Below the pieces are notes generated by a model. It saw only the letters and a program-made list of their open reading frames with translations, did no database searches and was not told where the DNA came from. A DNA stretch of 25,720 nucleotides from positions 1 to 25,720 of the forward strand of contig CAJUNQ010000002.1 of assembly GCA_910587835.1 (NCBI GenBank). Direction: 5' to 3'. The stretch comes from an uncultured Oscillospiraceae bacterium (lineage in GTDB: Bacteria > Bacillota > Clostridia > Oscillospirales > Acutalibacteraceae). A program made the position numbers and the translations under genes. Below, in pieces: positions 7,001 through 13,539 of the stretch (the first letter of the stretch is position 1; each line of letters starts with the position of its first letter).

Positions 7001-8234
7001 GGCAGACGGGCTTCTGGAGATCGTTTCTGTGAATGAGAACGGCCAGGCCGTTTGCAGCACCGACCTGCCTTTCGGCAGCTTCTACCTGAAGGAGTTTTCC
7101 ACTGACAGCCATTACCTGCTGAATGGCGAAACCTTCCCGTTCACCTTTGAGTACGGTGGGCCTTCTGTTGCCGTGGTAGAGATTTCCGCCAATGATGGCG
7201 AGGCTGTCACCAACGAGCTGATCCGCGGCGAAATCAAGGGCCTCAAAACCGATGAGAACGGCACGGGCCTGGGCGGGGCTGTAATCGGTCTGTTTAAGTC
7301 CGATGAAACCGAGTTTGCCGCCGAAAACGCCCTTGCCACCGCCACTTCAGCGGAGGACGGCAGCTTCTCCTTCGCAGGCGTCCCCTACGGGAATTGGGTG
7401 CTGAAAGAGCTGGAAAGCCCGGAAGGGTTCATCCTCTCCGATGAAGTGATCCCCGTTACCGTGGAGGAAGATGGACAGGTTGTAGAGATTTCCCTTGCCA
7501 ATGAGCGCGTGTACGGTGACCTGCGTTTGACGAAGGTGGATAAGGATTATCCCGACAACAAGCTCACCGGGGCCGAGTTCGAGGTGTACCGTGACACCAA
7601 CGGCAACAAAGAACTGGATGAGGGTGACGAGCTGCTGGGCAAGCTGGAGGAAACCAGCACCGGCATTTATGAGATGGCCCACATCCTCTACGGCGGCGTA
7701 TTCGTAAAGGAAACCAAAGCGCCGGAGGGCTTCCTGCTGGATGAAAACGCCTACTATGTGGAGATCACCGAGAACGGCAAGATTTACGAGGTAGAGAACG
7801 AGGCCGGGGTTGGCTTCACCAACATGGCCCAGACTGGCTCCCTGCGGATTGAAAAAACGTCCAGCGACGGCAAGGTGGAGGGCTTCTCCTTCCGCGTGAC
7901 CGGGGCCAACGGCTACGACCAGACCTTCAAAACGGATAAAAACGGCGAAATCTTCATCGAGGGCCTGCGCGTAGGCGATTACACCGTGTCCGAGGTGTCG
8001 GATGGAGCCAGCGCCAACTATGTGCTGCCTGCGGATAAAAAGGTGACGATTCTGGCGGATAAGACCACTGTGGCGCAAATGCACAATGAGCTGCGCGATA
8101 CCCCGAAAACCGGCGACGATAGCAAGCCGTGGCTGTGGGCGGCCCTGATGGGTGTATCCGCTATGGGCGCTGCCGCCCTGGGCGTTGCGGCCTATGTGGG
8201 CAAGCGCAAAAAGGACAACCATACCGCAAAATAA
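4005..8234 (+). CDS. giant LPXTG-like cell-wall adhesin with thioester domain and about ten Cna-B repeats
   Basis: A 1409-residue surface protein. Residues 1-31 are a signal peptide (KALRKPLSLFMALLMCLGVF, then TAFAA). Residues about 32-340 form a TQXA-type thioester domain: Cys87 in YCIEPG and Gln162 in ATQLLVWE are the expected thioester-forming pair, which in known adhesins binds covalently to target surfaces. About ten Cna-B/SpaA-like immunoglobulin folds follow, each opening with a lysine strand (e.g. LIKTSEDG, EVTKTSEDG, LRLTKVDKD, LRIEKTSSDG) and closing with a Glu-containing strand (VTEQ, LEEV, VKETKAPEG), the residues used for intramolecular isopeptide bonds. The C-terminus has a sortase-like motif TPKTG at 1366-1370, a hydrophobic segment and KRKK. 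The start is set by AAGGAGG at 3991-3997. No sortase is present in the window. A role in mating-pair contact or host attachment is inferred. Confidence 0.92.
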   Translation: MKALRKPLSLFMALLMCLGVFVGTGTTAFAAGETMTTYMIDLPRANDPNKAGWGHPALNFLGGWSTGENDSFSVHTQDAFNGRAIYCIEPGVGVNTGDQYTGRGEDFWDNYPSNLNPTIPPDTIKEYIGRIMTYGWQGNASTSWMSGDPEDASKIAGYIATQLLVWETVVGERDSQFNHVDANAQGKNNVTEYISADHPLYSEIFSQYSAIESAVKRHTMLPSFFSSTADAGAYELKWDGQQYSLTLTDTNGVLSDYTFSSSTTGLNFSVDGNQLTITSAQAIKGSVTIKAEKISAQRSGVVVWTDGITGGGKQDFATYGETVSDQMVGYLNLEVKTGNMKLIKTSEDGQVAGINFTITGEGYSATKTTNEAGEIDITDLNPGVYTVTEQSIDKYEPQETQRVTIVSGQTATVNFNNKLKRGSLEVTKTSEDGLVEGMTFHLYGTSLSGQPVDEYAVTDGNGVARFENVLIGSGYVLEEVDTPIRYVVPDSQTATIEWNEVTHKSVNNVLKKFRVTVTKSDVETGAPQGDGSLAGAVYGLYKGDTLIDSFTTDENGQFTTGYYVCDLDWTIREISPSEGYLLDSTIHKVGAEPELYEIELNDTANDVTEQVIKGDIAIIKHTDDGETQIETPESGAEFQVFLKAAGSYENAKESERDVLVCDENGFAQSKKLPYGTYIVRQTKGWEGRELMDDFEVYIAQDGQTYRYLINNANFESFIKVVKVDAETGVTIPYAGAGFQIYRPDGSKVEMTFTYPTPTTIDTFYTNSEGYLVTPEKLEYGSGYSLVEVQAPYGYVLDSTPVYFDVTEDHSSEEGGVTVIEVTKPNMAQKGIIKVSKTGEVFSSVTENEGVYQPVYEVQGLPGAVFEITALEDVYTLDGTLRYSAGEVVDTITTGEDGTAQSQPLYLGKFQVKEIQFPHGMVDTGENVTNVELVYAGQEVEVTETSASFYNQRQKALVTLDKVLEQDETFGIGMNGEISAVTFGLYAQEDITAADGSVIPADGLLEIVSVNENGQAVCSTDLPFGSFYLKEFSTDSHYLLNGETFPFTFEYGGPSVAVVEISANDGEAVTNELIRGEIKGLKTDENGTGLGGAVIGLFKSDETEFAAENALATATSAEDGSFSFAGVPYGNWVLKELESPEGFILSDEVIPVTVEEDGQVVEISLANERVYGDLRLTKVDKDYPDNKLTGAEFEVYRDTNGNKELDEGDELLGKLEETSTGIYEMAHILYGGVFVKETKAPEGFLLDENAYYVEITENGKIYEVENEAGVGFTNMAQTGSLRIEKTSSDGKVEGFSFRVTGANGYDQTFKTDKNGEIFIEGLRVGDYTVSEVSDGASANYVLPADKKVTILADKTTVAQMHNELRDTPKTGDDSKPWLWAALMGVSAMGAAALGVAAYVGKRKKDNHTAK

Positions 8235-8269
8235 CGGCGGTTTGAATCTGTGTAAGGAGGAATGATTTT

Positions 8270-8359
8270 ATGGAACTGAAAGCAATCATTGCCATTGCGC
8301 TGGTGGTATTCATCATCGGCGGCCTGATTTTCCTGAAAGTCAGAAGCCGGAAGAAGTAA
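8270..8359 (+). CDS. 29-residue single-pass membrane peptide
   Basis: A short ORF with AAGGAGG at 8254-8260, nine bases before the ATG. It encodes a 29-residue peptide: MELK, one membrane helix of about 18 residues (AIIAIALVVFIIGGLIFL), then a strongly basic tail KVRSRKK, giving an N-out/C-in topology by the positive-inside rule. It lies 35 nt after the adhesin and just before a terminator, so it is probably co-transcribed with the adhesin. I do not recognise a named family. The good ribosome-binding site, clean membrane profile and placement argue that it is real. Confidence 0.65.
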   Translation: MELKAIIAIALVVFIIGGLIFLKVRSRKK

Positions 8360-8366
8360 CCAGCCA

Positions 8367-8394
8367 GGGGCGGCCATGCGGAGCCGCCCCTTTT
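8367..8394 (+). terminator. intrinsic terminator between adhesin unit and accessory operon
   Basis: GGGGCGGC (8367-8374) pairs with GCCGCCCC (8383-8390) followed by TTTT. The next start codon is 26 nt further on, again too close for a separate promoter. Confidence 0.75.
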
Positions 8395-8420
8395 ACATAC
8401 CAAAAAAGAAAGGAGCGTTG

Positions 8421-8666
8421 ATGATGAAAGAACGATTTGAACAGCGGCTGTTCCGTATCTTTGCCCAGGCTGGCTACTCCCCGGTGCAGCTTCTCACCAT
8501 CACTCCGGAGGAGATGGTGGAAATCCCCGGCATTACCGTCCCCAACATCCGGGCGGTGCTGTGCGTCCAGAACAAGGTGCTGGCAGACCGGAATAAAGTC
8601 CGCAGCGGCAGACTGGTGGAGGAACTGTTGAAAGAAGCCGGGGAAAGCAGGTGCGGCCATGAGTGA
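8421..8666 (+). CDS. conserved small ICE protein with helix-hairpin-helix-like motif
   Basis: 81-82 residues (tandem ATGs at 8421 and 8424; AAGGAGCG at about 8410-8417). The segment LLTITPEEMVEIPGITVPNIRAVL has the hydrophobic-IPGI-hydrophobic pattern of a helix-hairpin-helix DNA-binding motif, but the rest is not diagnostic. It is the first gene of a tightly packed operon that continues to 10272; its 3' end overlaps the next gene by 8 nt. No specific function can be assigned. Confidence 0.7.
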   Translation: MMKERFEQRLFRIFAQAGYSPVQLLTITPEEMVEIPGITVPNIRAVLCVQNKVLADRNKVRSGRLVEELLKEAGESRCGHE

Positions 8667-8901
8667 ACTGCACCTGCTGGATATACTGGCGGCTCGGCAT
8701 GGCTGCTTTATCTCCGATTTAAACCTCACCCCCTTCCTGTGCAGGGCAGCCCTGGCCGATTTGTGCGGGATGGAGGAAAGCGCCCATCCCCTCTATCAAT
8801 GGCAGGACGCGGTGCGTTACCTTACCGGGGATGAACGGGATTTTGCCAGTGTAAAGGAAATCAAAGCATTTATCAAAAAGGATATGGAGGCAGAGGGATG
8901 A
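8659..8901 (+). CDS. conserved small ICE protein, unknown function
   Basis: 80-residue acidic protein beginning MSELHLLDILAARHGCFISDLNL. No signal peptide or membrane segment. The pattern (two short helical parts, a VRYLTG turn, then a Lys-rich helix KEIKAFIKKDMEAEG) does not match a family I can name. It overlaps its upstream neighbour by 8 nt and the downstream gene by an ATGA, so it is translationally coupled on both sides. This coupling is the main support for it being real. Confidence 0.7.
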   Translation: MSELHLLDILAARHGCFISDLNLTPFLCRAALADLCGMEESAHPLYQWQDAVRYLTGDERDFASVKEIKAFIKKDMEAEG

Positions 8902-9940
8902 ACGATGATTCCACAGAAAAACGCATGGCCGGTGATTATGAGATTATCCAGGCGGTGCAGATTGGCGACCGGGAGGTTGTCCTGGGGGAAAATCCACAGG
9001 ATGAAACCGGCATGAAGTATATGTGCGCCTTTTGCCGGCAGAACGCTTTGTTTGCAGAATACAGCGAAGTGATGGCCAGTGATGATTTCCCGGAGATTGT
9101 GGAGCTGTTCGGCCAGAGGATTGCCGAGCAAGCGCAGAAAACCCACATAGAACTCAACAAGCCCCGCATACAGGGCATAGACGATCACCCCATCACGGCG
9201 GAGGGCTGCATCCCCATTTCCCATGAGGATGATCTGCACGGGAAAATCGTGGTGATAAAGCCGGAGGTGCTGCGCCGGGAATACCGCAGGGCTACCCGCC
9301 AGCTCAAGCTCTGTCTGGGCGGCTTTGGGGCTTCTCCACACAGCCGGGGGTCCGCCTGTTACTGCGTTGACCTCTATACCGGAAAAGAAAGCCGCTATGA
9401 GCGCATGGACGTGCTTGGTACGATACAGCCGGAGGACCTTCCCGACTGGGACAAGCATGGCCTTACTGCGATCCAGCAGGAACAGGCCAAAAAGAAAACG
9501 ACGAAGTACCCGGATTTATCCGAAGATGAGCGCATTTCCCTGATGTATGAGATCAATGGGGATTACCTGGATGATGAACGCGCCAACCTCAATGTGCAGC
9601 TCTCCCAACCGATTTTAGTCGTAGGCGACCTGGGCCTGTGGAATGGTCGGCGCATGGGATATAAGGAAATCCCCAGCGGCAACATCCGGGACTGCCTGTA
9701 TTCTAATACGGATTATTCCACCTGGTATGTGGACCGGCTGGGCGATCTGCGGTGCAACGCTATCCATCACGATGGCACGAACTTTTACCTCTACCGCGTT
9801 TACAAGGACAGCGCCAGCCCTGGGTGCCCGTCGACGTGTACCAGCAATTCATGGTGGAGCTGCTTACCCCTTACGGGCAGGCCAGAAGCCGCATTAAAAT
9901 CCTGCGCTCCGAAGCTACCGGGCAAAGGAGGATACGATGA
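8898..9940 (+). pseudogene. two-domain conserved ICE protein with a single-base frameshift near its 3' end
   Basis: The frame is convincing from the ATG at 8898 to about 9815 (305 residues). An N-terminal part (about 1-190: DYEIIQAVQIGDREVVLGEN...YMCAFCRQN...ARGSACYC-like cysteine stretch) and a second part (about 210-305: LMYEINGDYLDDERANL...VVGDLGLWNGRRMGYKEIPSGNI...NAIHHDGTNFYLYRVYKD) look like two accessory modules seen in such ICEs. After KDSA the frame degrades into Cys/Ser/Pro-rich residues and ends at 9971. One frame over, WVPVDVYQQFMVELL continues naturally and stops at 9938-9940, giving an ATGA overlap with the next gene exactly like its neighbours. I conclude that one base is missing near 9810-9822. 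Function unknown. Confidence 0.7.
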
Positions 9941-10272
9941 CCAACGAAGAATTGAATACCAGGCTCTATGAAAAAATGTTCGCGGAACAGGAGCGGTTCC
10001 GGGACTGGCTGCTCTCCCAGCCGCCGGCTGAGATTCTGAACCACGCCTACGAGTACACGGTGCGGGAGGACATTCTGATGTCGTTAGAGTACAACGATTT
10101 GGAGGACAGCCAGGCCAGGGCGCTGCTGAAATCCGGCAAGCCCCTGAAGCAGATTTTTGAGCGGTGGGAAGATAAAGAAACATCCCACATGGAAAATATT
10201 TGGGATACCGTTCAGGAACAGGCCAAGGCCGCTGAAGCCAAACAGAAAGCCAAAGCGCAGAAAGAACGGTGA
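9937..10272 (+). CDS. DUF3848-family protein
   Basis: 111 residues beginning MTNEELNTRLYEKMFAEQERFRDWLLSQ, then PPAEILNHAYEYTVREDILMSLE, which I recognise as the DUF3848 signature common in clostridial ICEs. The C-terminal third is a Lys/Ala/Gln-rich helix ending KAKAQKER. The family's role is unknown. AAAGGAGG at 9924-9931 sits within the end of the preceding frame-shifted gene and the start overlaps that gene's restored stop (ATGA), so coupling is expected. It is the last gene of the packed 8421-10272 set; the next gene has its own promoter. Confidence 0.75.
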   Translation: MTNEELNTRLYEKMFAEQERFRDWLLSQPPAEILNHAYEYTVREDILMSLEYNDLEDSQARALLKSGKPLKQIFERWEDKETSHMENIWDTVQEQAKAAEAKQKAKAQKER

Positions 10273-10280
10273 TCGCACAT

Positions 10281-10309
10281 TTGCCATTGCGCTGCGGGGC
10301 AGGTATAGT
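10281..10309 (+). promoter_or_regulatory. promoter for the gene at 10342
   Basis: TTGCCA (10281-10286), a 17-bp spacer and TATAGT (10304-10309). A second TATAAT at 10309-10314 would give a 22-bp spacer and is less likely the partner. The start codon is about 30 nt downstream. Confidence 0.6.
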
Positions 10310-10341
10310 ATAATAAAAATCGTAACAAGGGGTGATGATAG

Positions 10342-10674
10342 ATGGACGATAGCTACTGCCTGCTCCCGGAGCGCATTTCCGAGCAGTTTTCTGAAATCGA
10401 CAGCGACATTGTGATGGATTTGGCGGCTGCCAGCCCGGAATATGCCAAGTTAAAGGCCCAGATGGAAGAACTGAAACGCCAAAATCCTGTGATTGGCGCT
10501 CTGCTGGAGGGCAAGGGAGAACTTTCTTTTACTGCTGAGGAGCATGAAGCCTGGAAGGAATTTATCCGGCTGTATATGCGGGCCGATAATATGGAACGGG
10601 AACACATCTACTTCCGGGGCCATGCAGACGGGTTTGCCTATCTGAATAAAATCGGCGCTTTCAAAACGGAATAG
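10342..10674 (+). CDS. conserved ICE-associated protein, unknown function
   Basis: 110-residue soluble acidic protein. It begins MDDSYCLLPERISEQFSEID, has a helical middle (EYAKLKAQMEELKRQNPVIGALLEG) and ends with YFRGHADGFAYLNKIGAF. I recognise the general type as recurrent beside ICE accessory genes but cannot give a function. AAGGGG at about 10327-10332 precedes the ATG. It has its own promoter and is followed immediately by a terminator, so it is a one-gene transcription unit. Confidence 0.65.
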   Translation: MDDSYCLLPERISEQFSEIDSDIVMDLAAASPEYAKLKAQMEELKRQNPVIGALLEGKGELSFTAEEHEAWKEFIRLYMRADNMEREHIYFRGHADGFAYLNKIGAFKTE

Positions 10675-10682
10675 CTCTTTAG

Positions 10683-10710
10683 GCGGCATGGAGAAATCCA
10701 TGCCGCTTTT
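10683..10710 (+). terminator. intrinsic terminator
   Basis: GCGGCATGGA (10683-10692), loop GAAA, TCCATGCCGC (10697-10706), then TTTT: a perfect 10-bp stem with a GNRA-type loop. It closes the 10342 gene's unit. Confidence 0.85.
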
Positions 10711-10784
10711 ACATACCAAAATTCATTCGAACCCAAAAAAGGTTTTGTATAAAATAAGTTTTTACGGATTGCAAGTAAAAACTA

Positions 10785-10813
10785 TTGATATTCTTGGAGT
10801 TTTTCGCTATACT
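10785..10813 (+). promoter_or_regulatory. strong promoter for the AAA_14/DUF4143 ATPase
   Basis: TTGATA (10785-10790), a 17-bp spacer and TATACT (10808-10813), close to the sigma-70/SigA consensus. The region around it is AT-rich. The start codon is 29 nt after the -10 box. Confidence 0.75.
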
Positions 10814-10841
10814 ATTAGTAAGGAACAAGGAGGCGAACGAT

Positions 10842-12041
10842 ATGATTATCCGACCACAATATATGAACACGCTGAAAACCTATCGGGATGTTCCGCTGGT
10901 GAAGATACTGGCAGGAATCCGGCGCTGTGGTAAATCCACAATTTTAGATATGCTGCGGGACGATCTGCTGAAAAGCGGGATTGCCGCAGACCACATTATC
11001 AGTATGCGCTATACGTCGGAGGACTTTGACGACGGTATGACCGACAAGGATATGTATCACGGTATCAAGGAGCAAATGACCGGCAATGGGCGCTACTATT
11101 TGTTGCTGGACGAAGTACAGGAAATTACCGGCTGGGAAAAAGCGGTCAACAGCCTGCTGGAAAACGCCGACACCGATATTTATGTGACCGGCTCCAATTC
11201 CAAGCTGATGTCCAGCGAAATCTCCACCTATTTGACGGGACGGTATATCTCTATCCCAGTCTATACCCTGTCCTTTGCTGAATATCTGGATTTCAAAAAA
11301 CCGGATTCCCGTTCCCCCAAGGAGCTGCTAAACGAATACCTGCGGCTGGGCGGTTTTCCCATTGTGGCGCTGGGCAGCTTTGACGAACGCTCCGCCTATC
11401 AGATCGTGGAGGGCATCTATAACTCGGTGATTACCAACGATATTACCAAGCGGCATAATATCATGAACTTTGACTTGTTCAACCGTGTTGTAAAGTATAT
11501 CGTGGAAAATGTGGGCAAGACCTTTTCCGCCAACGCCATTGCGAAGTTCCTCAAAAGCGAGGGGCGTTCCCTATCCGTGGAGGCGGTTTACAACTATCTG
11601 AACTGGCTGGAAAAGGCGTTTGTGATCTATCGCTGCCAGCGGTATGATTTGCAGGGAAAATCCGTGCTGAAAACCCAGGAAAAATTCTATCTGGCAGACG
11701 CTTCTCTGAAATACTGCATCATGGGTTTTAATCCGAAGTCCATTGCCGCTATGCTGGAAAACATCGTGTATTTTGAACTGCGGCGGCGGGGCTATGAAGT
11801 TTATATCGGGAAAAATGAAACGAAAGAGATCGACTTTGTGGCGGTGCAGCGCGACGAGCGTATCTACGTTCAGGTGTGCCGCAGGCTGCCGGAGGAATCG
11901 GATCGGGAGGTTGCCAATCTCCTCGAAATCAAAGACCACTATCCGAAATATGTGGTAACGCTGGATGAACTGGCCGCAGGAAATGTCAATGGCGTGAAGA
12001 TCGTGCATTTGGCGGACTTCCTGCTGAGTGACACATACTGA
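10842..12041 (+). CDS. AAA_14 ATPase with C-terminal DUF4143 (nuclease-fold) domain
   Basis: 399 residues, cytosolic. The N-terminal P-loop ATPase has Walker A GIRRCGKST (about residues 26-34) and Walker B YYLLLDEVQEI (about 86-96), then the sensor-like ITGSNS-type segment TGSNSKLMS and LTGRYISIPVYTLSF. The middle carries a winged-helix-like part (SANAIAKFLKSEGRSLSVEAVYNYL). The C-terminal DUF4143 domain keeps the PD-(D/E)XK-like frame: ENIVYFELRRRGYEVYIGK, KEIDFVAV, then YVQVC. The second acidic residue and lysine of an active ExK are replaced by Q and C, so cleavage is unlikely. AGGAGG at about 10828-10833 sets the start at 10842; the upstream frame extension lies over the promoter. The family is widespread but its role is not settled. 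Its own promoter and terminator boundary suggest accessory cargo. Confidence 0.88.
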   Translation: MIIRPQYMNTLKTYRDVPLVKILAGIRRCGKSTILDMLRDDLLKSGIAADHIISMRYTSEDFDDGMTDKDMYHGIKEQMTGNGRYYLLLDEVQEITGWEKAVNSLLENADTDIYVTGSNSKLMSSEISTYLTGRYISIPVYTLSFAEYLDFKKPDSRSPKELLNEYLRLGGFPIVALGSFDERSAYQIVEGIYNSVITNDITKRHNIMNFDLFNRVVKYIVENVGKTFSANAIAKFLKSEGRSLSVEAVYNYLNWLEKAFVIYRCQRYDLQGKSVLKTQEKFYLADASLKYCIMGFNPKSIAAMLENIVYFELRRRGYEVYIGKNETKEIDFVAVQRDERIYVQVCRRLPEESDREVANLLEIKDHYPKYVVTLDELAAGNVNGVKIVHLADFLLSDTY

Positions 12042-12078
12042 TCTAAGAGTGTGATACAGTGCTGAAAGAAGGGTGGAT

Positions 12079-12291
12079 ATGACCAAACAGGGCGATTTCC
12101 TCATTTATTGCGTGGAAACCTACAAAAACGCCAAGCACTTGACTGGCAGGCAGGTGGCGGAACTCTTTACCCGTTATGATGTATGGGACTATGTGTATTC
12201 CTGCTTTGAAGCCCTGCACACCACCGGGGCCAATTATATTGTGGAGGACATCGACCTCTACATTGAGGCCAGGAAACCGGCTATGGCTTAA
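12079..12291 (+). CDS. DUF3791-family small protein
   Basis: 70 residues. The core FLIYCVETYKNAKHLTGRQVAELF, then YSCFEALHTTGANYIVEDIDLYI, is the DUF3791 pattern. These small proteins are common in gut Clostridia; elsewhere I recall them beside DUF3990 genes in an arrangement resembling toxin-antitoxin pairs, but no DUF3990 gene is visible here. The ATG at 12079 is preferred over a GTG at 12073. It lies 37 nt after the ATPase stop, with no terminator between, so it is probably co-transcribed with it. Confidence 0.7.
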   Translation: MTKQGDFLIYCVETYKNAKHLTGRQVAELFTRYDVWDYVYSCFEALHTTGANYIVEDIDLYIEARKPAMA

Positions 12292-12356
12292 AACTGCCGC
12301 CCAAAACTGCACAGTCCCCCTTCATATCTGCATATAAACCGCAAAAGTATATGCAG

Positions 12357-12390
12357 AAAAAGCCGATTGGAGCGATCCAGTCGGCTTTTT
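12357..12390 (+). terminator. bidirectional intrinsic terminator in the Toprim-gene leader
   Basis: AGCCGATTGGA (12361-12371), loop GCGA, TCCAGTCGGCT (12376-12386) with one G-T pair, flanked by AAAA before and TTTTT after. It follows directly on another perfect 10-bp hairpin, TCTGCATATA/TATATGCAGA (12327-12336/12348-12357). Confidence 0.85.
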
Positions 12391-12406
12391 CCATATCTGA
12401 AAAGAG

Positions 12407-12484
12407 TACAGCCCCCTTTACATAGTCAGCTACCCCACACGGGGCGGCTAATCTACGGCTATGTGAAGGGGGCTGTATTTTTTT
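12407..12484 (+). promoter_or_regulatory. terminator-like leader that buries the Toprim ribosome-binding site
   Basis: TACAGCCCCCTTTACATAG (12407-12425) pairs with CTATGTGAAGGGGGCTGTA (12459-12477), 19 bp with one mismatch-type pair, around an inner hairpin AGCTACCCC...GGGGCGGCT. Seven T follow (12478-12484) and the ATG is the very next base. The only Shine-Dalgarno candidate, AAGGGGG (12466-12472), is inside the 3' arm. An upstream copy of the 5' arm, ACAGTCCCCCTTCATA (12311-12326), could compete for the 3' arm. This looks like an attenuator or translational switch. Confidence 0.75.
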
Positions 12485-13456
12485 ATGCCTTTTTACGATT
12501 CAGAAGCCATCGAACGGGCAAGGCAGGTAGACCTGCTCACCTACCTGCAGACCTGCGAACCCCAGGAGCTGGTTCATGTGTCCGGCAATGTCTACTGTAC
12601 CAAGACTCATGACAGCCTGCGGATCTCCAACGGAAAGTGGTGCTGGTTTTCCCGTGGGATCGGCGGTTACAGCGCGCTGGACTATCTTATCAAGGTCAAC
12701 GGCTATTCCTTTTTGGAGGCCATGGAAACCATCTCCGGCAGGACGGCCATCCCCCCGCCTTCCTTTGTGCCAGCGCCGAAGGAGGAAAAGCCCAAGCATC
12801 TGCTTCTGCCCCAGGCCGCCCCGGATAACCGGGCGATGATGGCCTATCTCAAGGGCCGGGGCATCGACCAGGAGATTTTGGACTACTGCGTCCAGACCGG
12901 GCGGATTTATGAGAGCCGGAACAAAGGCCACAGCAACGTGGTTTTTGTGGGCTTCGACAAGGACGGCAAGGCGCGGTTCGGCTGCCTGCGGGGAATTAGC
13001 GAAGCCCGGTTCCACGGGGATTTAAGCGGCAGTGATAAGCACTTTTCCTTTGCCCTGCCCGCCTGCGTGGATAATCCGGCGGTCCATCTATGCGAGTGCG
13101 CCATTGATGTCATGTCCTACGCCACGCTCTGCAAGCTGGACGGGATTGACTGGCGGCGGCACAATCTGTTGTCCCTGGCCGGGGTGTATCAGCCGAAGAA
13201 AAAGATGGAGGAAAGCAAGCTGCCGGTGGCCCTCACCCGGTTTTTGGAGGACCACCCCCATGTGAAAACCATCTATCTCCATCTGGACAATGATACCGCC
13301 GGCAGGCTGGCGGCCAAGGCGATCATGGCTGTCATGCCGGAGGGCTACCGGGTGGAGAACAAACCCCCGCCCCGTGGAAAGGATGTGAATGATTTTCTGT
13401 GCCACCGGCTGGGGATGCCCATTCGGGGCAGCCACAGCAAAGAGCCGGAGCGGTGA
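12485..13456 (+). CDS. DUF3991 and Toprim domain protein (primase-like)
   Basis: 323 residues. The N-terminal part (about 1-80) resembles a DnaG/CHC-type zinc-ribbon module of the DUF3991 family: VYCTKTHDSLRISNGKWCWFSRGIGGYSALDYLI. The C-terminal Toprim fold (about 200-305) carries the glutamate in HLCECAIDVMSYATL and the metal-binding acidic pair in IYLHLDNDTAG, followed by KDVNDFL typical of mobile-element Toprim proteins. It probably acts in priming or DNA processing of the transferred strand or excised circle. The start ATG abuts the T-tract of the leader structure; the N-terminus matches the family, so the start is reliable even though the ribosome-binding site is 12 nt away and base-paired. 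No neighbouring helicase is seen. Confidence 0.87.
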   Translation: MPFYDSEAIERARQVDLLTYLQTCEPQELVHVSGNVYCTKTHDSLRISNGKWCWFSRGIGGYSALDYLIKVNGYSFLEAMETISGRTAIPPPSFVPAPKEEKPKHLLLPQAAPDNRAMMAYLKGRGIDQEILDYCVQTGRIYESRNKGHSNVVFVGFDKDGKARFGCLRGISEARFHGDLSGSDKHFSFALPACVDNPAVHLCECAIDVMSYATLCKLDGIDWRRHNLLSLAGVYQPKKKMEESKLPVALTRFLEDHPHVKTIYLHLDNDTAGRLAAKAIMAVMPEGYRVENKPPPRGKDVNDFLCHRLGMPIRGSHSKEPER

Positions 13457-13490
13457 GTTGCCGGTTCCTAGCTTCGACAGATTCTCCCTC

Positions 13491-13519
13491 TTGCAAATTG
13501 TTATCATATATGTTAACAT
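13491..13519 (+). promoter_or_regulatory. promoter with overlapping operator-like palindrome for the HTH-HipA-like gene
   Basis: TTGCAA (13491-13496), 17 bp, TAACAT (13514-13519). The perfect 10-bp palindrome ATGTTAACAT (13510-13519) covers the -10 box. This is the position expected for autorepression by the gene's own N-terminal HTH domain. Confidence 0.6.
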
Positions 13520-13539
13520 TAAAGCAGTGAGGTGAGAGT

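Noticed and set aside
4431..7112. Antisense 893-codon ORF across the adhesin gene
   Set aside because: It is opposite a clearly coding Cna-B repeat protein; the composition (His/Gly/Leu-rich) is the usual mirror of GC-rich codon bias. The antisense frame at 17418-19286 is rejected for the same reason.
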